A stretch of 64,000 nucleotides of DNA from Polaromonas sp. (GTDB lineage Bacteria > Pseudomonadota > Gammaproteobacteria > Burkholderiales > Burkholderiaceae_C): assembly GCF_016185115.1 (NCBI RefSeq), contig NZ_JACPOF010000029.1:126530-190529 (forward strand). The letters run 5' to 3'. The first letter of the stretch is position 1; every line of letters starts with the position of its first letter. The notes beneath the pieces were generated by a model, which ran no database searches, had not been told where the DNA came from, and saw nothing but the letters and a program-made list of their open reading frames with translations. A program made the position numbers and the translations under genes. Shown here piece after piece: positions 56,115 to 64,000 of this stretch.

Positions 56115-58371
56115 GGCCGCACCCGCGCCGCCCGGACCCAGCCCAACCAATCCATTTATTCTCGTGCCACACGCCGTGGCAGATCTGCAGAACTACGAGG
56201 CCGGTGGTGGGGGCACCACTGAACTTGTGCCGGTTACTCAGGCGGTCCGCGAGGAATTGGCGGGAACTCTGCGGGAGACCCGGGCATCCTTGGCCGCAAC
56301 TCTGCAAAGCTACCCCAATCTGCTCAGCACGGTGGTGTTGAGATTGCGGGAAACGGGCATTGCCAAATCCCATCGGCCTCTGAATCTCATCGAACGGGCA
56401 GGACTGGAGTCTGCGGGTCACGCCCACCTGGACGAAATGCTGGTTGGCAGCTCTGCCGCGGGTTTGCAGCAGTTGGAGCAGGTGATTTACGAAGGCTCAA
56501 CACAGGTCCTGCGGGCCAATATAAGCGCCATTGCGCGCATTGAGCCTTGGACGCGTCAAAAACGCAATCCTGAGGGTTCCCTTGCCTTACGTCAAAACGG
56601 TAGCGCACTGCTCCGATTGTTTCGGTACTGGAACGATGAAGCGACTGCAACAACTCGCGCCAATGTTCTGGCTCTGCTCGAACTGTTGGACGTGAAGTTT
56701 CATGTTCTTCAAGGGATTGGGTCGGGACTCCTGCTCAAACTCGAAGATCTTGATCATGTCGACGATCCCGTCCTTGATTTGATTCTCGACCATCCGGGAA
56801 TCCGCACTGCGAGCACCGAGCCATTGGTGCTTACGGCGGCCACTGGCGCGCCTGCTGCAGTCGCCACTGTAGCTGGGCTTCCGTTTTTTGGTGTGCCGTC
56901 GGCCGGCCTTCCGACTGTTTCGGTTTTCGACTCCGGCACAGCCGCCGGAAACGCTGCACTGGCACCATGGATAAGCAGTCGTGGCTCTTACGTCCTGCCA
57001 CCAGAGACTGATCATGTGCATGGCACTGCAGTTGCTTCTCTGGTCGCTGGCGGCAAAGCGTTGAATCCGACTTTTGCTTGTCCGCCTTGCGTTGTGCATG
57101 ACATTGCGGCTATGGAAACCGCTGGAAGTCCCCTTGCTGTTCTGGCCGAACGTTTACGCGATGCGGTCGCCCTGCGTCCGGATATCAAAGTGTGGAACTT
57201 GTCACTCGGAGTCAATGCGCCTTGCGATCCCGATCTGTTCGGTGAACTGGCACAAGTTCTCGACACACTTTCAGATCGCCATGGCGTCCTGTTTGTGGTC
57301 GCCGCCGGCAACTATTTATCTGCACCGCGTCGTACCTGGCCACCGGATAAAACCATGACGGCTGACCGGCTGTCAACTCCTGGTGATTCGGTGCGAGCTC
57401 TGACGGTTGGATCCATCAGCCACGCCGACTCAGCGGACACACTCAGTCTGGCAGGCGAACCAGCACCCTATTCGAGGCGCGGTCCCGGACCTGTATTTAC
57501 ACCTAAACCGGACATTGTTCACCATGGCGGTAACGTGCATACCCCATGGACAGGTGGCCAGTCCTCTACCCGTGTGCTCGCACCGGATGGGGCAACTTAT
57601 GCGAGCTTCGGGACAAGTTTTGCCGCGCCACTTGCCTCGGCCATGGCAGCTCATGTCTGGCAATCGCTCGAGGGACACCCCGCGTTGCAGGCTAATCCGG
57701 CGCTGGTCAAAGCACTCATGATTCATGCTGGCCAGCTATCCGGGCCCGCCTACCAGGGATGGGAGCGCAGGTATTTTGGCGCGGGCTTGCCGCTTGATGC
57801 CATGAGCGTTTTGTTTGACCGTGACGACAGTTTCACCATGGTGTTTGAAGCCAGCCTGATCCCCGGCGCTTGGCGCTGGAGAAAGTCAAACTATCCCATA
57901 CCCGCGGCACTACGCCACCACGGCAAGCTGCGCGCCGAGGTCATCATGACGGCAGCTTACACGCCACCGCTCAATCCAAGTTTTGGCGCTGAATACGTCA
58001 GAGCCAATCTCGAATTGGGTTTTGGCGTTGAGGACGCAGACGGGTTTAAAGGTAAGGTCCCTCTGTTAGGTGAAGAGGGGACCACGGGGTATGAATCCGA
58101 GCAGGTGGAGTACGGCGGCAAGTGGGCACCGGTCAAAGTTCATCGACGAAAATTTCCCCAAGGTGTTGCCGGTGACGTGTGGGCGCTGAACGCAAAGTTG
58201 ATGTTGCGTGCCTTTGAGCCACCTTTGCAGGAAGCCCTGAGAGCTTACATAGTGGTCACTCTGCGCGCGACTGATGGAGACACGAGAGTTCATGCCCAGG
58301 GTATCCACGCACTGCAGGCCCGTAACTGGGTGCAGCACGCCTTGCCGCTGCGCGTGCCAATTGTTGTTTAA
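56083..58371 (+). CDS. Cytoplasmic S8 (subtilisin-like) protease, IetS-like
   Basis: A 762-residue protein. The ATG at 56083 follows AGGGAGGC; no signal peptide. The catalytic triad is intact: D283 (VSVFDSGT), H313 (DHVHGTAVAS), oxyanion N410 (VVAAGN) and S512 (FGTSFAAP). An N-terminal region of about 270 residues before the protease domain is helical and unrecognised, and may hold the substrate- or ATPase-binding part. A beta-rich C-terminal 220 residues follows. The lack of export and the translational overlap with an AAA ATPase fit a toxin/defence protease kept inactive in the cell (inference from IetAS). Confidence 0.87.
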   Translation: MATKKGSADGEAAPAPPGPSPTNPFILVPHAVADLQNYEAGGGGTTELVPVTQAVREELAGTLRETRASLAATLQSYPNLLSTVVLRLRETGIAKSHRPLNLIERAGLESAGHAHLDEMLVGSSAAGLQQLEQVIYEGSTQVLRANISAIARIEPWTRQKRNPEGSLALRQNGSALLRLFRYWNDEATATTRANVLALLELLDVKFHVLQGIGSGLLLKLEDLDHVDDPVLDLILDHPGIRTASTEPLVLTAATGAPAAVATVAGLPFFGVPSAGLPTVSVFDSGTAAGNAALAPWISSRGSYVLPPETDHVHGTAVASLVAGGKALNPTFACPPCVVHDIAAMETAGSPLAVLAERLRDAVALRPDIKVWNLSLGVNAPCDPDLFGELAQVLDTLSDRHGVLFVVAAGNYLSAPRRTWPPDKTMTADRLSTPGDSVRALTVGSISHADSADTLSLAGEPAPYSRRGPGPVFTPKPDIVHHGGNVHTPWTGGQSSTRVLAPDGATYASFGTSFAAPLASAMAAHVWQSLEGHPALQANPALVKALMIHAGQLSGPAYQGWERRYFGAGLPLDAMSVLFDRDDSFTMVFEASLIPGAWRWRKSNYPIPAALRHHGKLRAEVIMTAAYTPPLNPSFGAEYVRANLELGFGVEDADGFKGKVPLLGEEGTTGYESEQVEYGGKWAPVKVHRRKFPQGVAGDVWALNAKLMLRAFEPPLQEALRAYIVVTLRATDGDTRVHAQGIHALQARNWVQHALPLRVPIVV

Positions 58372-58584
58372 CCATCGACAACTGCCTGCCGAAGCAGCTT
58401 CGCGAGCTCCCTGTTGTTAAGGCATTCAATGGCCTACAGCAGATAGACCAATAACCCCACAGCTCAAAACGTCAGATTGCTTATTCTGAGAATTGTGCTT
58501 CTTGTTTGCATGGCGACGCTCAGTTGCGCATGCGAATTTGGCACCGGTCCGTGAATCAATTCTTTAACTACCAGGAGCCATCAG

Positions 58585-58956
58585 ATGATTTCCAAATACA
58601 ACAGCAAGGCTATGCTCTTCTCCGCTATCGCGGTAGCAGCAGCAATGTTCTTGCCATTGGCGAATGCCCAAACCCCCATGGCTGGGGGTATGGACATGAA
58701 GGCCATGATGAAGGACAACAACGACAAAATGTCATCCATGGCCATGACGGGTAATGCGGATGTCGACTTTGCGATGATGATGAAAATTCACCACCAAGGA
58801 GCCATCGACATGGCTCAAGCCGAACTCAAGAACGGTAAAGAACCGCAAATGCGCAAGATGGCACAGAACATCATTGCTGCCCAGAAAAAGGAAATCGCAC
58901 AGTTCGACAAATTTCTGGCGAAGCACGGTCATCCCACCGACAAGATGAGCAAGTAA
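58585..58956 (+). CDS. DUF305-family periplasmic protein
   Basis: A 123-residue protein: signal peptide to LANA-QTP, a Met-rich linker (GGMDMKAMMKDNNDKMSSMAM), then the ferritin-like DUF305 domain with DVDFAMMMKIHHQGAIDMAQAEL and MAQNIIAAQKKEIAQFDKFLAKHG. Met/His-rich DUF305 proteins are often linked with copper or silver handling. The ATG follows CAGGAGCC. It stands alone. Confidence 0.88.
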   Translation: MISKYNSKAMLFSAIAVAAAMFLPLANAQTPMAGGMDMKAMMKDNNDKMSSMAMTGNADVDFAMMMKIHHQGAIDMAQAELKNGKEPQMRKMAQNIIAAQKKEIAQFDKFLAKHGHPTDKMSK

Positions 58957-58997
58957 TCGGCAGTCTAGGTCCCGCCGCATTGCGCTGATGAATAGTC

Positions 58998-60317
58998 TTA
59001 TTCGCCAACGGATGCGTCCGGAGTTGTATAGACAGGTGCAAATCCGCCGCCTGAGGTCCTGAAATTGGTGGTTTGCCCCTGATATACGCGGGCGCTGAGC
59101 CACTGAACACTGGCGTTGTATGCATAAGCGCGCAGGTCAAACTTCATTGACACAGGCGAGTCAACCCTTCCAGTGGATCTTGCACCAGGCTTGACCATTT
59201 CCTGAGCGACATAATCACCCGCCAGAATATCCTGCCAAACGCCCTTGGTAAGCTTGTCGCCGCGGTAGGCAGCGCGACTGCCAAAACCTGCAACGGGTTT
59301 GAAGAAAAGGCTGCGGCGCGCAGCCCAAAGACGCTGCGCATCGGCCGCTTCGACTACCTCCGTCCTCGGAATATTTTCAAGCAGGATCTTCTGGACAGAA
59401 GGTGGCACACCCAAACCCTCCAGCTGTCGCGCATCACTTAAAAGGGCGAGCCGCCTTTTGTTGGCATACAGCGCATGAGCCTGCGGATGCGGTGTCAAAA
59501 CAATCCCTTCAAGAAGGTAAGCCTCACGCAGGGCTGAGCTTTCAGGTAGCTCAAGATAAAAGTCAGTTAATCGGTTGTAAACCAGATCGACTACTTGAAT
59601 CCCATGTCGCAAGGCGCCGTCACGCCACTCGAATTCCGACGGGTCTGCAATGATGGTATGTAACCCATGCCTCTCGAACAGCTTTTGGAACAGCAGAAAC
59701 TCGGGGTATAGATACTGATCCCAAGGAGATGAATCCACGATGGCAATTGTCTTTAACGGTACCGTTCGTCCGGCCAGCGCCCACTCGTGGCGGAACATGC
59801 CCACTATCGCTTTTTCGAAGCTTTCAATCTCGGCAGGCGTAGGAGCCATCGCTCCCAAATCAGCGCAGCAAGCCCTATGGGCTCGGGCCATGACGGCATT
59901 TAACATCGCGCCGCCGGCATTGGTGTTGATCTCGATCAGTCCAAGATGCCCATCAATGAGATGAAAGTCATAGCCAAAAAATACCCCAAGCGCCCCTGTG
60001 GGTGCCAGTTGAGCGACCGTTGGTGAACCTGCCAACACCAGCTCGCGGTACTGGGGCATGGCAACTACAGACTCAACGGCTCGGACCACCTCGGCCATCT
60101 GCCGTATGTGCTGCGCACCCACAAAAACCGGTTGTGAGGCAAAAAGATAAGGGCAACGCTGCTTAACCATGGCCGACAATTCTTCGGTACCAAGTTCCGA
60201 ATCCAGGGCACATGCCAATGCTGTTTGATCAAGGCTAAGACAAAAGCACTCCTGATTCAGCAATTCGACCGCACCGCTTGAAGCACAAGGTAGTTGCGAC
60301 GAGGATTGATTATTCAT
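58998..60317 (-). CDS. ATP-grasp-like enzyme of unknown substrate
   Basis: A 439-residue protein. Two segments suggest an ATP-grasp ligase: GYDFHLIDGHLGLIEINTNAGG (115-136; the E-I-N pair is a usual Mg2+/ATP ligand) and RSLFFKPVAGFGSRAAYRGDKLTKG (335-359; the Lys and Gly-rich loop bind phosphate). The order, metal site before Gly-rich loop, is unlike the standard arrangement, so it may be circularly permuted (inference). Such enzymes join a carboxylate to an amine or thiol. Located downstream of an MFS gene; together they could make and export a peptide-like compound. Confidence 0.7.
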   Translation of the reverse strand: MNNQSSSQLPCASSGAVELLNQECFCLSLDQTALACALDSELGTEELSAMVKQRCPYLFASQPVFVGAQHIRQMAEVVRAVESVVAMPQYRELVLAGSPTVAQLAPTGALGVFFGYDFHLIDGHLGLIEINTNAGGAMLNAVMARAHRACCADLGAMAPTPAEIESFEKAIVGMFRHEWALAGRTVPLKTIAIVDSSPWDQYLYPEFLLFQKLFERHGLHTIIADPSEFEWRDGALRHGIQVVDLVYNRLTDFYLELPESSALREAYLLEGIVLTPHPQAHALYANKRRLALLSDARQLEGLGVPPSVQKILLENIPRTEVVEAADAQRLWAARRSLFFKPVAGFGSRAAYRGDKLTKGVWQDILAGDYVAQEMVKPGARSTGRVDSPVSMKFDLRAYAYNASVQWLSARVYQGQTTNFRTSGGGFAPVYTTPDASVGE

Positions 60318-60332
60318 AAGTGATTGTCTTAT

Positions 60333-61637
60333 TCATTGAGACGCCGTCGGTCTCTTCGCATCAGTATCGATATTTGGTAGTTTTCCAGCGGCGATCTCGC
60401 CCATCCGGGCCGGCCCCCACCAAACCAGCGACAGGGCAGCGCCAGCCAACAATACCAGCGCGGCGGTCCAGAATGGTGCCATCGGTGCCAACGTGAACAA
60501 TGAGCCAGCGCCCATTGATCCAAGCGCCTGTCCGAGATTGCCGGCCGCAGCTTGCTGACCAAGCAATGTTCCAGGCGCAGCCGACTGGCGCTCCAGCAAT
60601 TCATATGACAAAACCGGGCCTATCATCCCTGCAGCGGTCGCAACCACTGCGATCATCAAACCTAGCGATCCTGCGTCAGGTGCAAACGACGTAAAAGCCA
60701 GCGCAATGGCCGAGCTGGCAAATGCTGCAGCCATCCAACGCTGGTCAATGCGGTTTCGCACCGATGAAAAGAGCAACAAAGACTGCGCCGCGAGCATCGC
60801 GAGGCTGCAAGTGATGAACATCGCGGCCATCGCCGCAGTGGTCAACCCGAGTGTCTGGCTACCAAACAGATTGAACCCAACTTCGAAAGTACCCACCGCA
60901 AACGACGACAACAATGCCAGAAGCATTGATGAATGCAAAAAGCGCTTGCGGGATACACCTGGTTGCGCGGCGATTGGCTCGACGACGCGGTTCGAGCCAA
61001 GACACCATGGAGCCAGTAACAGCAGTGGCAGGCCCGCCAAGGCGACCGCCATAGCCGGCCAGTTCAGCATGCCTCCCATCTGTCCCACGGTCACGCCCAT
61101 CACCGGCCCGGCAAGCCACGTACCGAATGCTGGGCCGGCGAGAAAGCCGATGAAGGAAGCGCTGCCCAGCAGTACGAAGCGGCGACTGCGATCAACTGTC
61201 GTGCTGAAGTCGGCAATGTAGGCCTGCGCCGTTGGTACGATCGCAGCGGCACCGGCACCTGCGAGCACCCTTGCGCCGTAGACGACTTCCAGGCTAGGTG
61301 CGAGCGCAATTGCCACGCTGCCGACTAGGAACGCAGCAAAACCAATCAGCAGCACCAGAACGCGCCCATGCCTATCCGAGAGTCGGCCCCAGAGCGGCGC
61401 GAACATAAAAAGCGCGAATAGATAGATGCCCCCCAGCATGCCGACGTGCCAAGCCACGTTCGACGCAGGCACAGCATCAAGGTAACGCAGCAGATAGGGC
61501 CGAATCAGTGGCAGGCCTGCACCGTAGCCCAGCGAAACCACGAAGACCATCGCGCCCAGCAGTGCCATCGCACCCTTGGCAATGGACGATGGAGTCCTTG
61601 GAGATCGTTCGAAGCCACCATAAACATCAGTAGCCAT
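60333..61637 (-). CDS. Major facilitator superfamily transporter
   Basis: A 434-residue, 12-helix protein with the loop motif GRLSDRHGRVLVLL after helix 2 (typical MFS motif A) and AGAGAAAIVPTAQAYIADFSTTVDRSRRF, which matches the drug-exporter type. The ATG at 61637 lies 4 bases after the small membrane-protein stop, so the two are co-transcribed. The next gene downstream encodes the ATP-grasp-like protein. Substrate unknown. Confidence 0.93.
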   Translation of the reverse strand: MATDVYGGFERSPRTPSSIAKGAMALLGAMVFVVSLGYGAGLPLIRPYLLRYLDAVPASNVAWHVGMLGGIYLFALFMFAPLWGRLSDRHGRVLVLLIGFAAFLVGSVAIALAPSLEVVYGARVLAGAGAAAIVPTAQAYIADFSTTVDRSRRFVLLGSASFIGFLAGPAFGTWLAGPVMGVTVGQMGGMLNWPAMAVALAGLPLLLLAPWCLGSNRVVEPIAAQPGVSRKRFLHSSMLLALLSSFAVGTFEVGFNLFGSQTLGLTTAAMAAMFITCSLAMLAAQSLLLFSSVRNRIDQRWMAAAFASSAIALAFTSFAPDAGSLGLMIAVVATAAGMIGPVLSYELLERQSAAPGTLLGQQAAAGNLGQALGSMGAGSLFTLAPMAPFWTAALVLLAGAALSLVWWGPARMGEIAAGKLPNIDTDAKRPTASQ

Positions 61638-61641
61638 GTCG

Positions 61642-62073
61642 CTATCGTCTTGCGACGTAAAGAACGAAGCCTGCCAGCCAGGCCAGCACCGGGAACAGCA
61701 ACAACCACCTGAAATCAGAGTGGAGTGCAAAGTTGATTGAGCTCATGAGTGCAACCGTCAGCAACCCGGACATTGCAACAGCCCATGACGCGCCCCTCAA
61801 ACGCGAGGGAATCGCAACGCGCGCCGCAAAAATGGTGAGTACGCCTGTGCCTGCCATAAATCCCCCCATCACGATGAATACCCGTTTTAGCCAGCCCTCC
61901 AGGCCAGGGAGTGCAGTCCGAACTTGCTCAAGAGAGCTGCCCATGAACCTCGTATCTTCCGGTAACAAGGGGGGCCGCAGGAAGATAAAGTAAAGACCTA
62001 GTGACACAAGCCAGATTCCGCAGGCGATAAGCAGCCACATCGAGAGATGAGGAGTTCGGATGGGGGCGCTCAT
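61642..62073 (-). CDS. Small integral membrane protein of unknown function
   Basis: 143 residues from ATG 62073; ATG 62085 is an alternative. Four predicted helices: LSMWLLIACGIWLVSLGLYFIF, VFIVMGGFMAGTGVLTIFAAR, WAVAMSGLLTVALMSSINFAL and LLLFPVLAWLAGFVLYVARR. No family recognised. It links the TPM/lemA operon with the MFS gene through short gaps. Confidence 0.75.
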   Translation of the reverse strand: MSAPIRTPHLSMWLLIACGIWLVSLGLYFIFLRPPLLPEDTRFMGSSLEQVRTALPGLEGWLKRVFIVMGGFMAGTGVLTIFAARVAIPSRLRGASWAVAMSGLLTVALMSSINFALHSDFRWLLLFPVLAWLAGFVLYVARR

Positions 62074-62096
62074 GGTGAAATCCATTCTTAATTGCT

Positions 62097-62591
62097 TCAA
62101 AGAACTACCGGTCTGTCCGGCAGCTCATTCTGTTGATCGTCGACTGGGAAGTGCTGCACAAGGTGCTGTTTCGCGGCCAACACGCCGCCAATCACCCCGC
62201 CCTCATAGTTCGACTGCTTGAATGCAGCCTCCATCTGGCGGCAAACCTTGCTCCACTCTTCGGCGCCTATCCGGGCGTGGATTCCCCGATCAGCCACGAT
62301 CTCCACCGCTCGATCAGCGAGCAACAGATAGATCAGCAAGCCGTTATTGTGCTCGGTGTCCCATACGCGCAGCTGAGCGAAAAGTTCGATCGCCCGACTT
62401 CTGGGCGACTGTCCCTTGAAAAGTGGCATGCCGTCCAGTGACCCTTCAACCACGAACCGGATCTCTCCAGCATGCGCGGCCTCACTGGCTTTGATCGCAG
62501 CCTCGATAGCGTTCAATGCGCTTCGGGGAAAGGCTCGTGTGACCTGACCGTGTGTTGTCAGCAAGTGCTTCAAGATGCGTAGAGTTTTCAT
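62097..62591 (-). CDS. TPM-domain protein (small, non-secreted)
   Basis: 164 residues; the ATG at 62591 has GGAGG 8 bases before it. A TPM (TLP18.3/Psb32/MOLO-1) domain: AIEAAIKASEAAHAGEIRFVVE, LFAQLRVWDTEHNNGLLIYLLLADRAVEIVADRGIHARIG. No signal peptide is obvious, unlike the larger TPM protein upstream. Bacterial lemA-TPM-TPM operons are common; the function is unproven. Confidence 0.88.
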   Translation of the reverse strand: MKTLRILKHLLTTHGQVTRAFPRSALNAIEAAIKASEAAHAGEIRFVVEGSLDGMPLFKGQSPRSRAIELFAQLRVWDTEHNNGLLIYLLLADRAVEIVADRGIHARIGAEEWSKVCRQMEAAFKQSNYEGGVIGGVLAAKQHLVQHFPVDDQQNELPDRPVVL

Positions 62592-62593
62592 GA

Positions 62594-63448
62594 TCACCAC
62601 CTCCCCGACGCACCGCCACCACCGAAGCCGCCACCGCCACCACGGAATCCACCACCTCCACCTTGACCGCCTCCACCGTAATAGCCACCCAAACCACGCA
62701 TCCCGTGCCCTCTCATGCCTCCACCGAGCAAGGTGAACAACAGTGCGATCACACCCGCACCTAGAGCCATAGACACGGCACCGACGACGAACCAGGCAAT
62801 CAGGGCGACGACCCCGCCCGTGACCAATGAGCCGGGAACCTTGCCAAGCGCGGCGCGCAGCACGCTGCCTACGGCGATGGCAAGAATGAAGAGCATGGGC
62901 GCGTATTGTTGAAACCCACCGATATTCCTGGCGGGGGTGTTGCTGGGGGCGGGCAACGGCTCTCCGTCAACGACACGGATGATCTGCTCGATCCCGGCCG
63001 TAATGCCTCCATAGAAGTCTTGTGCCTTGAAGCGCGGGAGGAGGATTTCCCCGATGATGCGTTTGCTTGTGAGGTCTGTGAGCGCTCCTTCCAGACCGTA
63101 TCCCACCTCGATTCGGACGGCGCGGTCGTCTTTCGCAACGACCAGAATGGCGCCGTCATCCACCTTCTTGCGTCCGAGCTTCCACTGCTCTGCAACACGC
63201 AAGGCGTATTGCTCGACGGCCTCCGGTGCTGTCGAAGCGATCATCAGCACTGCGAGTTGGCTGCCTTTCCTGGCTTCGAACGCTGTCAGCGTTTGCTCCA
63301 GGGTGGCTTTTTGCTCCGCAGTGAGGGTGCCGGTCAGGTCGGTGACATGCCCATTCAAAGACGGAATCGGCACTTGCGCCATGACGAGGCCGGACCAACT
63401 GAGTGCGCATGCAACAAGCAGTACCCTAACGGTTCTACTCGTCGTCAT
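62594..63448 (-). CDS. Secreted TPM-domain protein with Gly-rich C-terminus (YgcG-like)
   Basis: 284 residues from ATG 63448; a GTG at 63460 overlapping the lemA stop is possible. The signal peptide ends near VMA-QVP. The TPM domain (28-160) includes LNGHVTDLTGTLTAEQKATLEQTL and DDRAVRIEVGYGLEGALTD. Two membrane segments follow, then a Gly/Arg-rich tail ending GGGASGRW. This layout is the classic YgcG/TPM partner of LemA. Confidence 0.93.
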   Translation of the reverse strand: MTTSRTVRVLLVACALSWSGLVMAQVPIPSLNGHVTDLTGTLTAEQKATLEQTLTAFEARKGSQLAVLMIASTAPEAVEQYALRVAEQWKLGRKKVDDGAILVVAKDDRAVRIEVGYGLEGALTDLTSKRIIGEILLPRFKAQDFYGGITAGIEQIIRVVDGEPLPAPSNTPARNIGGFQQYAPMLFILAIAVGSVLRAALGKVPGSLVTGGVVALIAWFVVGAVSMALGAGVIALLFTLLGGGMRGHGMRGLGGYYGGGGQGGGGGFRGGGGGFGGGGASGRW

Positions 63449-63456
63449 GCCCGTGA

Positions 63457-64000
63457 TCACTTGGCCACCCCGGAAGCCGTCGCCGCAGGCTTGACGGGTG
63501 CTGTATCGAAACCAACGCTTGGCGGCCTGGAGATTTCTTTTTCGTTTTCGACCGTGAAGTTGGCTTTTTCTTTGTAGCCCATCACCATCGCCGTCAGATT
63601 GGACGGGAAGGACCGCACCGTCACGTTGTAGTTTTGTACTGACTGGATATAACGGTTGCGCGCGACCGTTATACGGTTCTCAGTGCCTTCCAGCTGTGCA
63701 GACAGGTCGCGGAAGCCTTGGTTCGCTCTCAGGTTCGGATAATTCTCCGACACAGCCATGAGTCTGGACAGTGCGCCTGTCAATTGCCCCTGAGCGGCCT
63801 GAAATTTCTGGAATGCTGCGGGATCATTAATGAGTTCCGGGGTGGCCTGGATAGACGTGGCCTTGGACCGTGCCTCAATCACTTTGGTCAGCGTATCCTG
63901 CTCGAACTTCGCCTCCCCTTTGACGGTATTCACAAGGTTGGGCACCAGGTCCGCACGCCGCTGGTACTGGTTGATCACCTCGGACCAGCTCGCCTTGACC
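63457..64000 (-). CDS. LemA family protein (partial, N-terminus beyond the window)
   Basis: About 180 residues from the edge to the stop at 63457. INQYQRRADLVPNLVNTVKG, SRLMAVSENYPNLRANQGFRDLSAQLEGTENRITVARNRYIQSVQNYN and SFPSNLTAMVMGYKEK are the typical LemA coiled-coil core. The N-terminal membrane anchor lies to the right of the window. It is the first visible gene of the lemA-TPM-TPM operon. Confidence 0.95.
   Translation of the reverse strand, partial: VKASWSEVINQYQRRADLVPNLVNTVKGEAKFEQDTLTKVIEARSKATSIQATPELINDPAAFQKFQAAQGQLTGALSRLMAVSENYPNLRANQGFRDLSAQLEGTENRITVARNRYIQSVQNYNVTVRSFPSNLTAMVMGYKEKANFTVENEKEISRPPSVGFDTAPVKPAATASGVAK

Overview
The window reads as chromosomal DNA of a GC-rich betaproteobacterium, most likely Burkholderiales/Comamonadaceae (Polaromonas, Rhodoferax or Variovorax type). 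Three things suggest this. Six genes encode Bug-type periplasmic solute receptors. The housekeeping block phoH - peroxiredoxin - Mth938 - aminotransferase - hom - thrC - mobB/moeA/moaD/moaE has a familiar Burkholderiales order. Dispersed intergenic repeats near clpB also look typical of this group. The genus is inferred from memory of gene order and repeat style, not from a search.

Left part (1-20.7 kb): a forward cluster (1-3.8 kb) encodes the end of an acyl/aryl-CoA ligase, a VOC protein, an 85-residue unknown, a flavin monooxygenase resembling the salicylyl-CoA/aminobenzoyl-CoA hydroxylases, a hotdog thioesterase and a Bug receptor. Together they suggest activation, hydroxylation and release of an aromatic acid as its CoA ester. 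Next come two hybrid histidine kinases on the minus strand. The first to be transcribed has 2391 residues and at least 14 near-identical HAMP-type units of 276 bp. Then follow a fumarylacetoacetase-family hydrolase with a TetR regulator, a cupin-Bug-cupin-Bug block, and an MmgE/PrpD protein with an enolase-superfamily enzyme.

Middle (20.7-36.5 kb): clpB, then 0.8 kb of repeats and palindromes with no gene, an orphan lipoprotein, and a second catabolic block on the minus strand. Transcribed from a divergent LysR gene, that block encodes aldehyde dehydrogenase, a ThDP enzyme, two tandem Bug receptors, a LigW-like amidohydrolase, another Bug receptor and two flavin monooxygenases. It appears to be inserted between clpB and moaE.

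Housekeeping part (36.5-53.7 kb): molybdopterin genes, threonine pathway, aminotransferase, Mth938 protein, peroxiredoxin, PIN-PhoH protein, tRNA-Val(CAC), dnaQ, an ABC-type binding protein, an EamA transporter, dusA, an M14-peptidase lipoprotein, a small unknown and a radical-SAM gene whose 5' end is lost.

Right part (53.7-64 kb): the truncated radical-SAM gene marks the edge of a small foreign segment. It carries a secreted metallopeptidase and an AAA-ATPase/subtilase pair of the IetA-IetS type, known as a plasmid-stability toxin-antitoxin and reported as an anti-phage system. After it come a DUF305 protein, an ATP-grasp-like protein, an MFS exporter, a small membrane protein, and a lemA - TPM - TPM operon that runs off the right edge. 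The IetAS-like pair is the best candidate for a conflict system; the giant poly-HAMP kinase is the most unusual single gene.
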